From Verrucosispora sioxanthis (GTDB lineage Bacteria > Actinomycetota > Actinomycetes > Mycobacteriales > Micromonosporaceae): a DNA stretch of 64,000 nt. A program made the position numbers and the translations under genes. Position 1 is the first letter of the stretch. Every line of letters starts with the position of its first letter. Shown in pieces: positions 55,957 to 64,000 of this stretch. The stretch spans positions 620,001-684,000 of the forward strand of contig NZ_SAIY01000003.1 in NCBI RefSeq assembly GCF_010560025.1, written 5' to 3'. Below the pieces are notes generated by a model. That model was not told the DNA's origin and made no database searches. It saw nothing but the letters and a program-made list of their open reading frames with translations.

Positions 55957-57240
55957 TCAGCGCTGCTCGACGGGGAGGTAGTTCCGCTCGGCGGAACCGG
56001 TGTAGACCTGCCGCGGACGGCCGATCTTGGTCTCCGGGTCGTTGATCATCTCGCGCCACTGGGCGATCCAGCCCGGCAGCCGACCCAGGGCGAACAGCAC
56101 GGTGAACATCTTCGTCGGGAAGCCCATGGCCTTGTAGATCAGGCCGGTGTAGAAGTCGACGTTCGGGTAGAGCTTGCGCGAGACGAAGAAGTCGTCCGCG
56201 AGGGCGATCTCCTCCAGCTGCATCGCGATGTCCAGCAGCGGATCCGGCTTGGCCATCCGGCCGAGCACGTCCTGCGCCGCCTGCTTCACGATCGCGGCCC
56301 GCGGGTCGTAGTTCTTGTAGACCCGGTGGCCGAAGCCCATCAGCTTGACGCCGTCCTGGCGGTCCTTCACCTTGCGGACGAACGACTGCACGTCACCGCC
56401 GTCGGCCTGGATGCGCTCCAGCATCTCCAGCACCGCCTGGTTGGCGCCGCCGTGCAGCGGGCCGAACAGCGCGTTGACGCCGGCCGAGACCGAGGCGAAC
56501 AGGTTGGCGTTGCTGGAGCCCACCAGCCGCACCGTCGAGGTGGAGCAGTTCTGCTCGTGGTCGGCGTGCAGCACGAAGAGCATGTCCAGCACCCGGGCGA
56601 TCACCGGGTCCACCTCGTACGGCTCCGCCGGCACACCGAACGTCATCCGCAGGAAGTTCTCCACGTAACCCAGGGAGTTCTCCGGGTACAGCAGCGGCTG
56701 CCCGATCGCCTTCTTGTACGCGTACGAGGCGATGGTGGGCACCTTCGCCATCAGCCGGACCGTGGACATCTCCACGTGCTCGGCGTCGAACGGGTCGAGG
56801 CTGTCCTGGTAGAAGGTGGAGATGGCGCTGACGGCCGAGGAGAGCACCGCCATCGGGTGGGCCTCCCGGGGGAAGCCGTCGAAGAAGCGCCGCATCTCCT
56901 CGTGCAGCAGGGAGTGCCGACGGATCCGCTCGGTGAACTCGGTCAGTTCCTGGGTGGTCGGCAACTCGCCGTAGATCAGCAGGTAGGAGACCTCCAGGAA
57001 GGAGCTCTTCTCGGCCAGCTGTTCGATCGGGTAGCCCCGGTAACGCAGGATGCCCGCGTCACCGTCGATGTAGGTGATCGCGGACGAACAGGCGGCGGTG
57101 TTGACGAACCCCGGGTCGTACGTCGTCAGCCCGGTTTCCTTCAGCAGCTTGCCCACACCGATCCCGCCGGGGCCCTCGACCGCGGAATGTACCGGCATCG
57201 ACAGCTGCCCGCCGGGGTGATCGAGCTTGACTTCCGTCAT
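55957..57240 (-). CDS. gltA: Citrate synthase
   Basis: Protein of 427 aa; makes citrate from oxaloacetate and acetyl-CoA. FVNTAACSSAITYIDGDAGILRYRGYPIEQLAEKS, HADHEQNCSTSTVRLVGSSNANLFASVSAGVNALFGPLHGGANQAVLEML and MGFGHRVYKNYDPRA hold the catalytic His of GPLHGGAN, the His of GFGHRVY and the active Asp. This is the long hexameric type I form of Gram-negative-like and actinobacterial enzymes. ATG 57240 after GAGGA; the frame to 57342 has no ribosome site. Confidence 0.95.
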   Translation of the reverse strand: MTEVKLDHPGGQLSMPVHSAVEGPGGIGVGKLLKETGLTTYDPGFVNTAACSSAITYIDGDAGILRYRGYPIEQLAEKSSFLEVSYLLIYGELPTTQELTEFTERIRRHSLLHEEMRRFFDGFPREAHPMAVLSSAVSAISTFYQDSLDPFDAEHVEMSTVRLMAKVPTIASYAYKKAIGQPLLYPENSLGYVENFLRMTFGVPAEPYEVDPVIARVLDMLFVLHADHEQNCSTSTVRLVGSSNANLFASVSAGVNALFGPLHGGANQAVLEMLERIQADGGDVQSFVRKVKDRQDGVKLMGFGHRVYKNYDPRAAIVKQAAQDVLGRMAKPDPLLDIAMQLEEIALADDFFVSRKLYPNVDFYTGLIYKAMGFPTKMFTVLFALGRLPGWIAQWREMINDPETKIGRPRQVYTGSAERNYLPVEQR

Positions 57241-57479
57241 GTGGTTCCTCGCTTCGCCGGCAGATCTACGTTGAATTGCCTTCGCTTCTACCGTAATTGC
57301 GGTTGCGGCAACACCGCCCCTCGTGGTTCGGCGGTGAGGCATGCGTCACCCGATTCCCGACCGAAGCGCTGGGAAACCCGGACGACGGGGACGGAAAGCC
57401 ACGAAAGGCACACGTAATGTGCAACCAGGCGACGTGATCGGGACCGAAACGGCACGTACCGGCCGCGCCGTCCGGCCGG

Positions 57480-59611
57480 TCAGGAGATCGACAGCTGACG
57501 CAACCGACCGTCGGGGCCGACCAGGTAGAGATCGAGCCGGTTGGCGCCGGCCCGGAAGAGACGGTCGTCGGCGAGCAGGGCCGCGAAGCGTCGGCCGCCC
57601 GGATCCGGGGCGACCACCGGCACCACCGTCGCGACCGTACCGTTGACGGCCACCGCCAGTTCGGTGCCGTCGGTGACCTCGTCGCCGACGGTCCCCCAGA
57701 TCATGCCGGGCAGCACACCCTCGTCGGGATCGACGGCGCGGAAGGCGCCCAGCCCGCCGACCCGGGCGCTGCCGGCGGCCGGAGCCGCACCCACGGCGGT
57801 GCCGACCAGCCGGTGCGGGGTGCCGGTGGCGGCGCGACCGGCACCCCGCCGCTGATCGGCATCGGTTGCGACGGCCGGTCGTAGAAGACCTTGCCCGCGT
57901 CGGTGCGGGGCGCCTGCAGGGCGGACCGACCGTCGACCCGCCAGGGCAGCCTGATGGCGGCCTCCTCGGCGACCGTCGGCAGCAGGTCGACGTGTTGCCA
58001 GTTGCGGTCGTCGACCCGCCCACCGCGCTGGCCGGGTGTCTTGACGAACAGCGGCACCCAGGCCACCTCGTCGGCGGCGGCCCGGATCGCGTCCTCGCCG
58101 CGCCCCTGCACCCCCTTGGTGAAGCTGACCCCGTGGTCGGCGGTGACCACCACCAGCGCCTCGTCCCACAGGCCGCTGGCGCGCAGCGTACGCATCGTCT
58201 CGCCGATCAGCCGGTCGGTGTAGCCGAGCTGGGCGAGATGCCGGGCGCGGGCCAGGTCCACCCAGCCGTCACCCTCGTTGGGGAAGTCCTCCGGGGCCTC
58301 GTACCGCGCGCCGGACGGCAGGAACGCCCACGGCGAGTGGGGCATCAACAGGTGCAGGAAGTGCAGCGTCGGTCGCGCCGACGGGGTCAGTCCGTTGAGA
58401 AAGCTGGTGAACCGGGCCGGCTGGTTGACGTTGAGGCTGTCCCAGCGGAACTTCGGGTCGGTCGGCACCGGCTCGGCGGCGTCGATACCGGCCTCCTCCG
58501 CGGTGCGCTCGCGGTAGGAGTCCTCCGGGTCGATCCGACTGTCGTGCGGCGCGGTCAGCTGACGCAGCAGCCCTGCCGTCTCCCGCACCAGCACACCGAC
58601 CCCCTGCTCCGGCGTGACCGGCTGCTCGCAGCGGCTCGGTGGGCAGAGCCGGGTGATGCTCTCCTCCGCGCGGATGTCGTAGAGCCCGCCGAAGGCGGTG
58701 AAGAGGTTGTCCGGGTAGTGCGAGTAGTGCGGGGCGAACGGCTCCGCCGGGTAGCGGCCGGTCAGCATCGCCGGCAGCGCGTACGGTGTCCATCCGCTGA
58801 CTCCGGTCGCGTTGCGATACCAGGTCGAGGCGGCGGCCAGCTCGGCGAAGTGCGGGAACCGGGCCGCGTCGACGCCACCGGCGGCGTCGAGCAGGGAGAC
58901 CAGCGGAAGCTCGTCGAGGATCAGCATGACCACCGGCGGGTGCCGGTTGCCGGTCGCCGTGCCCGCCACGCCGCCGTCGCCGAGCGGCAGCACCACCGGC
59001 CCGGTCGGCGAGGCGAACAGGAACAGCCCGACGAAGATCGGCGGTCCGACGGCCGCCAGGCGCAGCGCCCGGCCGAGGGCCGTCCAGCGCCGGTGGGCGA
59101 CGGCCGCGCCGGCACCGACCGTCGCCGCCACCAGCAGCAGCGGTACGCCCCGCAGCGGCGTGGTGTGCCGGCCCACCTGCACCGCCAGCGCGGCGACCAG
59201 CAGCCCGAGCAGCAGGCTGTGCGTCACTGCGCGCGCCGCGGCTCCGGCCAGACCGGCGAGCAGACCCACCAGCCCGAGCGCCACCGTCGGCACCACCGCG
59301 ACCAGGGCCACCAGCAGCAGGATCTCACCCCGGTCGGCGCGGTGGAACAGGAAGAAGTCCGGGCTGCGGCCGAGGATGTCCAGCAGCGGTTGGGTGACCA
59401 CCAATCCGACCAGCGCGGTGACCTCCAGCAGCCGCCGGCCCTCGGCCCGCCAGCCGGCCCGGCCCCGCCACCCTCGCCGGCGGTTGACCGGCGCTCCGAT
59501 CGGTCCGGCGTGGACGGATCCTCGTGGCGCCGGATCGTCACCGCTCGCGGTGTCCGGACGTGCGGCACCGGGGTCGGGTAGGCCGGCACCGGTGGTGGGG
59601 CGGTCGGTCAC
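57480..59611 (-). CDS. Membrane-bound sulfatase/phosphoglycerol-transferase-like protein, frame broken near the C-terminus
   Basis: From GTG 59611: Pro-rich start, about five to six membrane helices (LLLVALVAVVPTVALGLVGLLAGL), then an alkaline-phosphatase-fold domain: VVMLILDELPLVSLLD, VSGWTPYALPAMLTGRYPAE, LLMPHSPWAFLPSG, VVVTADHGVSFTKG. Near 57845 the frame changes; one missing base continues as ATGTPHRLVGTAVG to DGRLRQLSIS and a stop at 57480 (710 aa). The GTGA overlap couples it to the methyltransferase ahead. Probably modifies a cell-envelope glycan. Confidence 0.8.
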
Positions 59612-61083
59612 GGAAGCGCCACCCGGTACAGGGTGCGGGTGCCCGAGGGCAACTCCAGGCGGTCCTCGACGGTGCCGTGTTCGGCGAGCAGCGTCTCGAA
59701 GGCGTCCCGCCGGTAGTCGGGGAAGATGCCGTCCGGCTTGTTGGCCAGCAGCCGGGCGGCCATCGGGTCGTCCGGGTGGACGAACTCGACCACCAGCCGG
59801 CCGCCGGGTGCGGCGAGGCCGGCGAGGCAGGTCAGCACCTCCGGCAGCGGCACGTTTCGCCCGATCGCCAGGTGGTGCACCAGGGCCAGGGCGAGCACCG
59901 TGTCCGCGTTGGCCCGGGCGGCGAACGAGGCCCGCTCGATCCCGCGCCAGCCACCGCCGGGGGACGGGTCGGCCAGATCCATCACCAGCGGCAGCACGTG
60001 CCGTTCGTCCTCGCCCCGCAGCGTGCGGTACAGCCGGTCGACCACCGCCGGGTCCTGCTCGACGGCGACCACGTAGTCGGCGTGCCGGGCGGCGAGCCGG
60101 GCGTACCGTCCGTCGTTGGCGCCCAGGTCGAGCACGAGCCGGCGCCGACCGGCGGCGCTCAGCGCGGCGACGACGAAACGCTCCTTGCCCGCCCGGTCGT
60201 CGCCGGAGTAGCCGCAGGTGTGCTGGTAGTCGACCCAGTGGGTGGCCGCCGGCTGATGGTCCAGGCGGCGGACGAGCTTCTCCAACCCCCGCACGGTGGC
60301 CACGGCCAGCTCACGGGTGTACCCGGCGTCGCGCAACTGGGCACGTACGTCGGCGGTGCTGGTGGCGGCGCTGCGGCGCTGCACCGAGCCGTGCAGGTGG
60401 ACGTGGGTGAGCACCCCGGGCAGCAGCCGACGGACGCCCCGGAACAGTGGTCCCATCTGCTCCGGCTCGATGCCGTCGACCTGGGCCCGCAGCCACGGCT
60501 GGAAGGCCAGCCCCAGGTGGGCGCCGAGCATCAGCGGGTAGAGCAGCGTCTGACAGAACTGTCGGTAGCCGGCCCAGGGTTCACCGTCGCGCAGCGGGGT
60601 GAACGACCCCACGTCGATGAAGACCGGCTCGGTGCCGCGCCACTGGAGGTTGTACGCCGAGCCGTCCTTGGTGGTGAAGCCCGCCGGCAGGGCGGCCCGG
60701 AGGATCTCCAGGTGCAGCAGCGCGGCGTCGCGCAGCATCGCGAAGGACCATTCGTACGGGTGTGAGACGAACGGGACGCGCTCGTGCCGCAGCACCGTCA
60801 CCCAGCCCGGCGACTCCGGAGCGGTCGGCAGCTCCCGCAACGGCGACTCCGCCGGCAGTTCCTCGGTGCCGCAGACCTTGCCGGCGGTGAGCAACGGCGG
60901 AAAGAAGCTGCTGGCGGCGAGGGCACGCCAGTCGGCGGCGGCGGTCCGGTCGAGCGCGCGCAGCACGTCGTCGCCGGCGTGGAAGATCCGGTTGGCCGGG
61001 TCGCGGAAGGATCCCGGCTCCGGTCGAGGGTCGACGTCGAGCGGGGCCGGTCGCGGCGGCCGGCCCAGGTCTGGCATCACCAT
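59608..61083 (-). CDS. SAM-dependent methyltransferase in a sulfatase operon
   Basis: Protein of 491 aa. N-terminal ~270 residues (FRDPANRIFHAGDDVLRAL, YEWSFAMLRDAALLHLEIL, RGTEPVFIDVGSFTPL) are typical of an actinobacterial family; the C-terminal class I methyltransferase has LVLDLGANDGRYARLAAR (motif I), VAVEQDP and VLALALVHHLAIGRNVPL. Middle gene of three, between a small membrane protein and the sulfatase. A sugar or envelope glycan methylation role is inferred. Confidence 0.85.
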   Translation of the reverse strand: MVMPDLGRPPRPAPLDVDPRPEPGSFRDPANRIFHAGDDVLRALDRTAAADWRALAASSFFPPLLTAGKVCGTEELPAESPLRELPTAPESPGWVTVLRHERVPFVSHPYEWSFAMLRDAALLHLEILRAALPAGFTTKDGSAYNLQWRGTEPVFIDVGSFTPLRDGEPWAGYRQFCQTLLYPLMLGAHLGLAFQPWLRAQVDGIEPEQMGPLFRGVRRLLPGVLTHVHLHGSVQRRSAATSTADVRAQLRDAGYTRELAVATVRGLEKLVRRLDHQPAATHWVDYQHTCGYSGDDRAGKERFVVAALSAAGRRRLVLDLGANDGRYARLAARHADYVVAVEQDPAVVDRLYRTLRGEDERHVLPLVMDLADPSPGGGWRGIERASFAARANADTVLALALVHHLAIGRNVPLPEVLTCLAGLAAPGGRLVVEFVHPDDPMAARLLANKPDGIFPDYRRDAFETLLAEHGTVEDRLELPSGTRTLYRVALP

Positions 61084-61092
61084 CGGGTCGGG

Positions 61093-61242
61093 TCAGCTCT
61101 GGTCGGTGGGCTGGCGGCGGAACCGGCTGACGAGCCTGCGCCAGTAGAGCTTGGCCGCCACCGCGATCCCGGCGATCCCGCCGACCACCGCCTGCACGAT
61201 GAGGCTGCCGGATCCCGCGTCCAGGTAGGCCAGGTGGTTCAC
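61093..61242 (-). CDS. Small conserved membrane protein, YLD-GSGS type, 49 aa
   Basis: GTG 61242 follows GGAAGGAG by 6 bases and opens a 50-codon gene: LAYLDAGSGSLIVQAVVGGIAGIAVAAKLYW, then a basic tail RRLVSRFRR. The YLDPGSGS-x-QAxxGG pattern followed by a KLYWRR end is a small membrane protein I have met repeatedly beside sulfatase-like and glycan-modifying genes. First gene of the operon with the methyltransferase (9-base gap) and sulfatase. Role unknown; perhaps a membrane partner of the sulfatase. Confidence 0.75.
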   Translation of the reverse strand: MNHLAYLDAGSGSLIVQAVVGGIAGIAVAAKLYWRRLVSRFRRQPTDQS

Positions 61243-61390
61243 CGACCGCTCCTTCCCTCTGCCGTCACAAACCGACACCGCCGCCGTACCCCACATTTCG
61301 GATTTCGGCGGCCTGGCCGGACTTATGCCACCGTACGCTGCCAACTGCCCCGCGTCGGGCACAACCGCCCAGTTCCCCCACCCCATCCCA

Positions 61391-61449
61391 TTGATCATGA
61401 GGTTGGCGGTGAGTTTGATCTTCGAAGGTGCCGCTAACCTCATGATCAA
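61391..61449. repeat. Nearly perfect 19-bp palindrome between the two operons
   Basis: TTGATCATGAGGTTGGCGG (61391-61409) and CCGCTAACCTCATGATCAA (61431-61449) pair at 18 of 19 positions; 21-base loop. The right arm overlaps the kinase stop codon. It may terminate transcription, yet is A/T-rich and resembles a dispersed palindromic repeat. Confidence 0.75.
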
Positions 61450-62914
61450 CGCGGGCCGGGGGCGTCGGTTGTGGGGTTGGGGAGGCGGACGGTGAAGATG
61501 GTGTGGCCTGGACGGGAGTGCAGGGTGACGGTGCCGTGGTGGGCCTCCACCACCGCGGCGACGATGGCCAGGCCGAGGCCGGTGCTGCCGTGCGCGCGGG
61601 ATCGGGAGCTGTCGCCGCGGGCGAAGCGTTCGAACACCTCGGGCCGCAGCTCGGGGGGTACGCCGGGGCCGTCGTCGGTCACGCTGAGCTCGGCGGCGTC
61701 GCCGGTCCGGCGCAGGCTGGTGGTGACGGTGCTGCCGGGCGGCGTGTGCACCCGGGCGTTGGTCAGCAGGTTGGCCAGCACCTGGTGCAGCCGGGCGGGG
61801 TCGCCGGGCACCCGGATGACCGTCTCGGGCAGGTCGAGCTGCCAGCGGTGCTCGGGGCCGGCCACGTGCGCGTCGCTGACGGCATCCACGACCAGCGCGG
61901 TGAGGTCGACCGGTTCGACCGCGAGAGGTCGACCGGAGTCCAGCCGGGCCAGCAGCAGCAGGTCGTCGACGAGGCTGGTCATCCGGGTGCTCTCCGACTC
62001 GACCCGGCGCAGCGCGTGGGCCACGTCGGTCGGCACCTCGGCACGGCCCCGGCGGGCCACCTCGGCGTAGCCACGGATCGCCGCGAGGGGGGTACGCAGT
62101 TCGTGACTGGCGTCGGCGACGAACTGGCGTACCCGGGTCTCGCTGGCCTGCCGGGCGGCGAGGGCGGCGGCGACGTGGCCGAGCATCCGGTTGAGCGCGG
62201 CGCCGACCTGACCGACCTCGGTACGCGGATCGGTGTCGGCGGCCGGCACCGGTCGGAGAGCGCCACCTCGCCCCGGTCGAGCGGTAGCTCACTGACCCGG
62301 GCGGCGGTGGCGGCGACCCGGCGCAGCGGACGCAGCGTGGCCCGGACGATCAGCGCCCCGGCGGTGCCGGCGACCAGCAGGCCGACCACGGTGACCCCGG
62401 CCTGCGCGGCGACCAGCGCCCAGACGGTCTCCCGCACGCCGGCCAGCGGCACGCCCAGCACCCGCACGGTCCCGGTGGCCGACCGCCGGGCCACCACCCG
62501 GTAGCCGCCCCGCTCGCCCAGGCCGACGCTGTGTGCCCGGCCGTCGGTGGGCACCTCGGCCAGCGCCCGCACCTGGTCGACCGGTACCGACTGCTCCTGT
62601 CGACCGACAAGCGTCCACGCCTCGGTGACCCGGCCGTCGACGACCTGGGCGCTGATCGTGCCGGGCGGGAAGCCGCGCGGCACCCGCACATCGCCCCACG
62701 GGCCGGTGCCGGGGCCGGGCTCCCACGCGGCGGTGGGTCGCCCTCCGGGCGTGAAGCGCAACTGCTCGTCCACCCGGGAGATCAGGAACTGCCGCAGCGC
62801 CACGGTGGTGAGACCACCGATGGCCAGGCTGACCACGGCGAGCAGCGCCACCAGGGTCAGCACCAGGCGGGTCCGCAGCGACCAGCCGGCCAGCCACCGG
62901 CGCACCCCGGTCAC
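61446..62914 (-). CDS. Sensor histidine kinase, frame broken once in HAMP region
   Basis: GTG 62914 overlaps the response regulator stop (GTGA). Two membrane helices (residues ~16-40 and ~160-185), extracellular loop, HAMP, then HisKA (FVADASHELRTPLAAIRGYAEV, His) and HATPase (LLTNARVHTPP, DDGPGVPPELRPEVFERFARGD, GSTGLGLAIVAAVVEAHHG). The frame is lost near 62250 in ELPLDRGEVALSDR; one missing G before TGCC would continue as VPAADTDPRTEVGQ for 489 aa. Works with the regulator ahead of it. Confidence 0.85.
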
Positions 62915-63666
62915 TCCGCCGGCTTGAGCAGGTACCCGGCCCCGCGCAGTGTGTGGATCATCGGCCGGCGGCCGGCGTCGATCTTCTTCCGCAGGTACGA
63001 GATGTACAGCTCGACGACGTTGGCCTGGCCACCGAAGTCGTAGTTCCACACCCGGTCGAGGATCTGTGCCTTGCTCAGCACCCGGCGGGGGTTGCGCATC
63101 AGGTACCGCAGCAGCTCGAACTCGGTGGCGGTGAGGGTGATCAGTTGCCCGTCCCGGCGTACCTCGTGGCTGTCCTCGTCGAGGGTCAGGTCGCCCACGG
63201 TGAGCACCGCCTCCGCACGGGTGGCCACCGCGAAGCCGGAGCGACGCAGCAGCGCGCGCAGCCGGGCGATGACCTCCTCGAGGCTGAACGGCTTGGTCAC
63301 GTAGTCGTCGCCGCCGACGGTCAGCCCGGCGACGCGCTCCTCGACCGCGTCCCGGGCGGTGAGAAAGAGCACCGGCACGCTGTCGTTGTCCGCCCGCAGC
63401 CTGCGCAGCACCTGGAGACCGTCCAGGTCGGGCAGCATCACGTCGAGCACCACCGCGTCGGGTCGGAACTGCCGGGCGGCGCGTAGCGCCGCCATGCCGT
63501 CGGCCGCCGTACGCACCTGCCAGCCCTCGTAGCGCAGCGCCATCGACAGCAGGTCGGTCAGGGTCGGCTCGTCGTCGACGACCAGCACCCGGACCGGCTC
63601 ACCGTCCGGTCGACGCAGCTCCACCCGGTCCAGTCCGGCCTCGCCCCCGATCCTCATGGATGCCAT
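62911..63666 (-). CDS. OmpR-family response regulator
   Basis: Protein of 251 aa. Receiver: VRVLVVDDEPTLTDLLSMAL, PDAVVLDVMLPDLDGLQV with the phospho-Asp, VLFLTARDA and DDYVTKPFS. Winged helix: LTATEFELLRYLMRNPRRVLSKAQILDRVWNYDFGGQANVVELYISYLRKKID. Resembles the actinobacterial PhoP/TcrA class. ATG 63666 or ATG 63657; neither has a strong ribosome site. Coupled by GTGA overlap to the kinase. Confidence 0.92.
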   Translation of the reverse strand: MASMRIGGEAGLDRVELRRPDGEPVRVLVVDDEPTLTDLLSMALRYEGWQVRTAADGMAALRAARQFRPDAVVLDVMLPDLDGLQVLRRLRADNDSVPVLFLTARDAVEERVAGLTVGGDDYVTKPFSLEEVIARLRALLRRSGFAVATRAEAVLTVGDLTLDEDSHEVRRDGQLITLTATEFELLRYLMRNPRRVLSKAQILDRVWNYDFGGQANVVELYISYLRKKIDAGRRPMIHTLRGAGYLLKPAE

Positions 63667-63748
63667 GGTGCTGCCGCGCACTTGGTGGCGCTTGGGTGGC
63701 TGCTGTGTGCCAGCTGTGCGGTCCGGCCGGGGCGCGGTCGGTGTCGGG

Positions 63749-63973
63749 TCACTCGGTCACGCCGACCGGGTCGGTTCGGACGAAACGCATGGACCAGGTT
63801 CCCGAGCCGTCGGGGCGTTGCCGCACGTAGAGATGGTCCGCCGCCGGCGTGGGCGCCTCCTGGGGGCGGCGCAGCACCCACAGTCGTGGCGGGGCGCCGT
63901 CCGGGCCGGCCGGCAACGACCGGACCAGGTCGTGGGCCGGACCGCCGACGAAACGTACGGTCACTTCACTCAT
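63749..63973 (-). CDS. Small protein of unknown function
   Basis: Protein of 74 aa (VTVRFVGGPAHDLVRSLP, RLWVLRRPQEAP, DHLYVRQRPDGSGTWSMRFVRTD). GGAGG stands 9 bases before ATG 63973 (6 before GTG 63976), so it is probably translated. Its pattern, a G-G-P-H-D beta start and a YxRR/YVRQ middle, looks like short actinobacterial conserved proteins, but I cannot name it. Next to the response regulator, 82 bases from its start. Confidence 0.65.
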   Translation of the reverse strand: MSEVTVRFVGGPAHDLVRSLPAGPDGAPPRLWVLRRPQEAPTPAADHLYVRQRPDGSGTWSMRFVRTDPVGVTE

Positions 63974-64000
63974 CACGTTCCGCCTCCAGCCCGCCCGGCG

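Overview
The window is high-GC (clearly above 70 %) actinomycete chromosome. GTG and TTG starts, GTGA/ATGA stop-start overlaps, F420-type, GAF-ANTAR, mycothiol-type and baeRF families, secreted GH30-CBM2 and CHAP enzymes and an unlinked citrate synthase all fit Micromonosporaceae (Micromonospora or a close relative). Genus is an inference; there is no rRNA in the window. No tRNA, rRNA, CRISPR array or secondary-metabolite cluster was seen. Most of it is ordinary core and accessory chromosome, interrupted by one stack of two insertion sequences.

Layout. 1-5.4 kb: DUF72 fragment, DksA/TraR zinc finger, uridine-kinase-like protein, a winged-helix regulator without receiver, ankyrin protein, a frameshifted methyltransferase, DUF2231 membrane protein, GAF-ANTAR regulator. 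5.5-13 kb: secA2, divergent gpgS, a STAS-HATPase fusion, ctaD and a SigB/SigF-type sigma factor. 13.1-17 kb: a baeRF protein followed by two genes shattered by many frame changes. 17-24 kb: membrane proteins, a GCS2 ligase, a secreted protein and a complete blaL/blaA/blaB-type beta-lactamase locus. 24-31 kb: a three-gene regulator/oxidoreductase operon, a HAF-repeat secreted protein, argG with an ArgR-type operator, AhpD-like, GNAT and F420-type proteins. 31-39.7 kb: CHAP-VCBS hydrolase with DNA-identical tandem repeats, GNAT, UBP zinc finger, a LysR/EamA divergent pair and a GH30 xylanase. 39.9-47.8 kb: glgX-treY-treZ operon (trehalose from glucan) and a divergent GT4 glucan synthase. 48.4-50.96 kb: an IS701-type and an IS5-type element side by side, sharing CTAG target sites. 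51-64 kb: maleylpyruvate-isomerase-like protein, orphan response regulator, M14 carboxypeptidase, fasciclin, citrate synthase, a small-membrane-protein/methyltransferase/sulfatase operon and a two-component system.

Functional links. The glucan/trehalose module, GpgS and an Rv3032-like GT4 suggest glucan and possibly polymethylated glucan chemistry. Stress regulation is represented by the sigma factor and STAS-HATPase fusion. Many convergent gene pairs are separated by perfect 12-15 bp hairpins acting as likely bidirectional terminators.

Data quality. About eight otherwise conserved genes each lose frame by what looks like one missing G or C, which points to base-calling errors in a draft sequence as much as to real pseudogenes. 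These genes are annotated at their full reconstructed extents.
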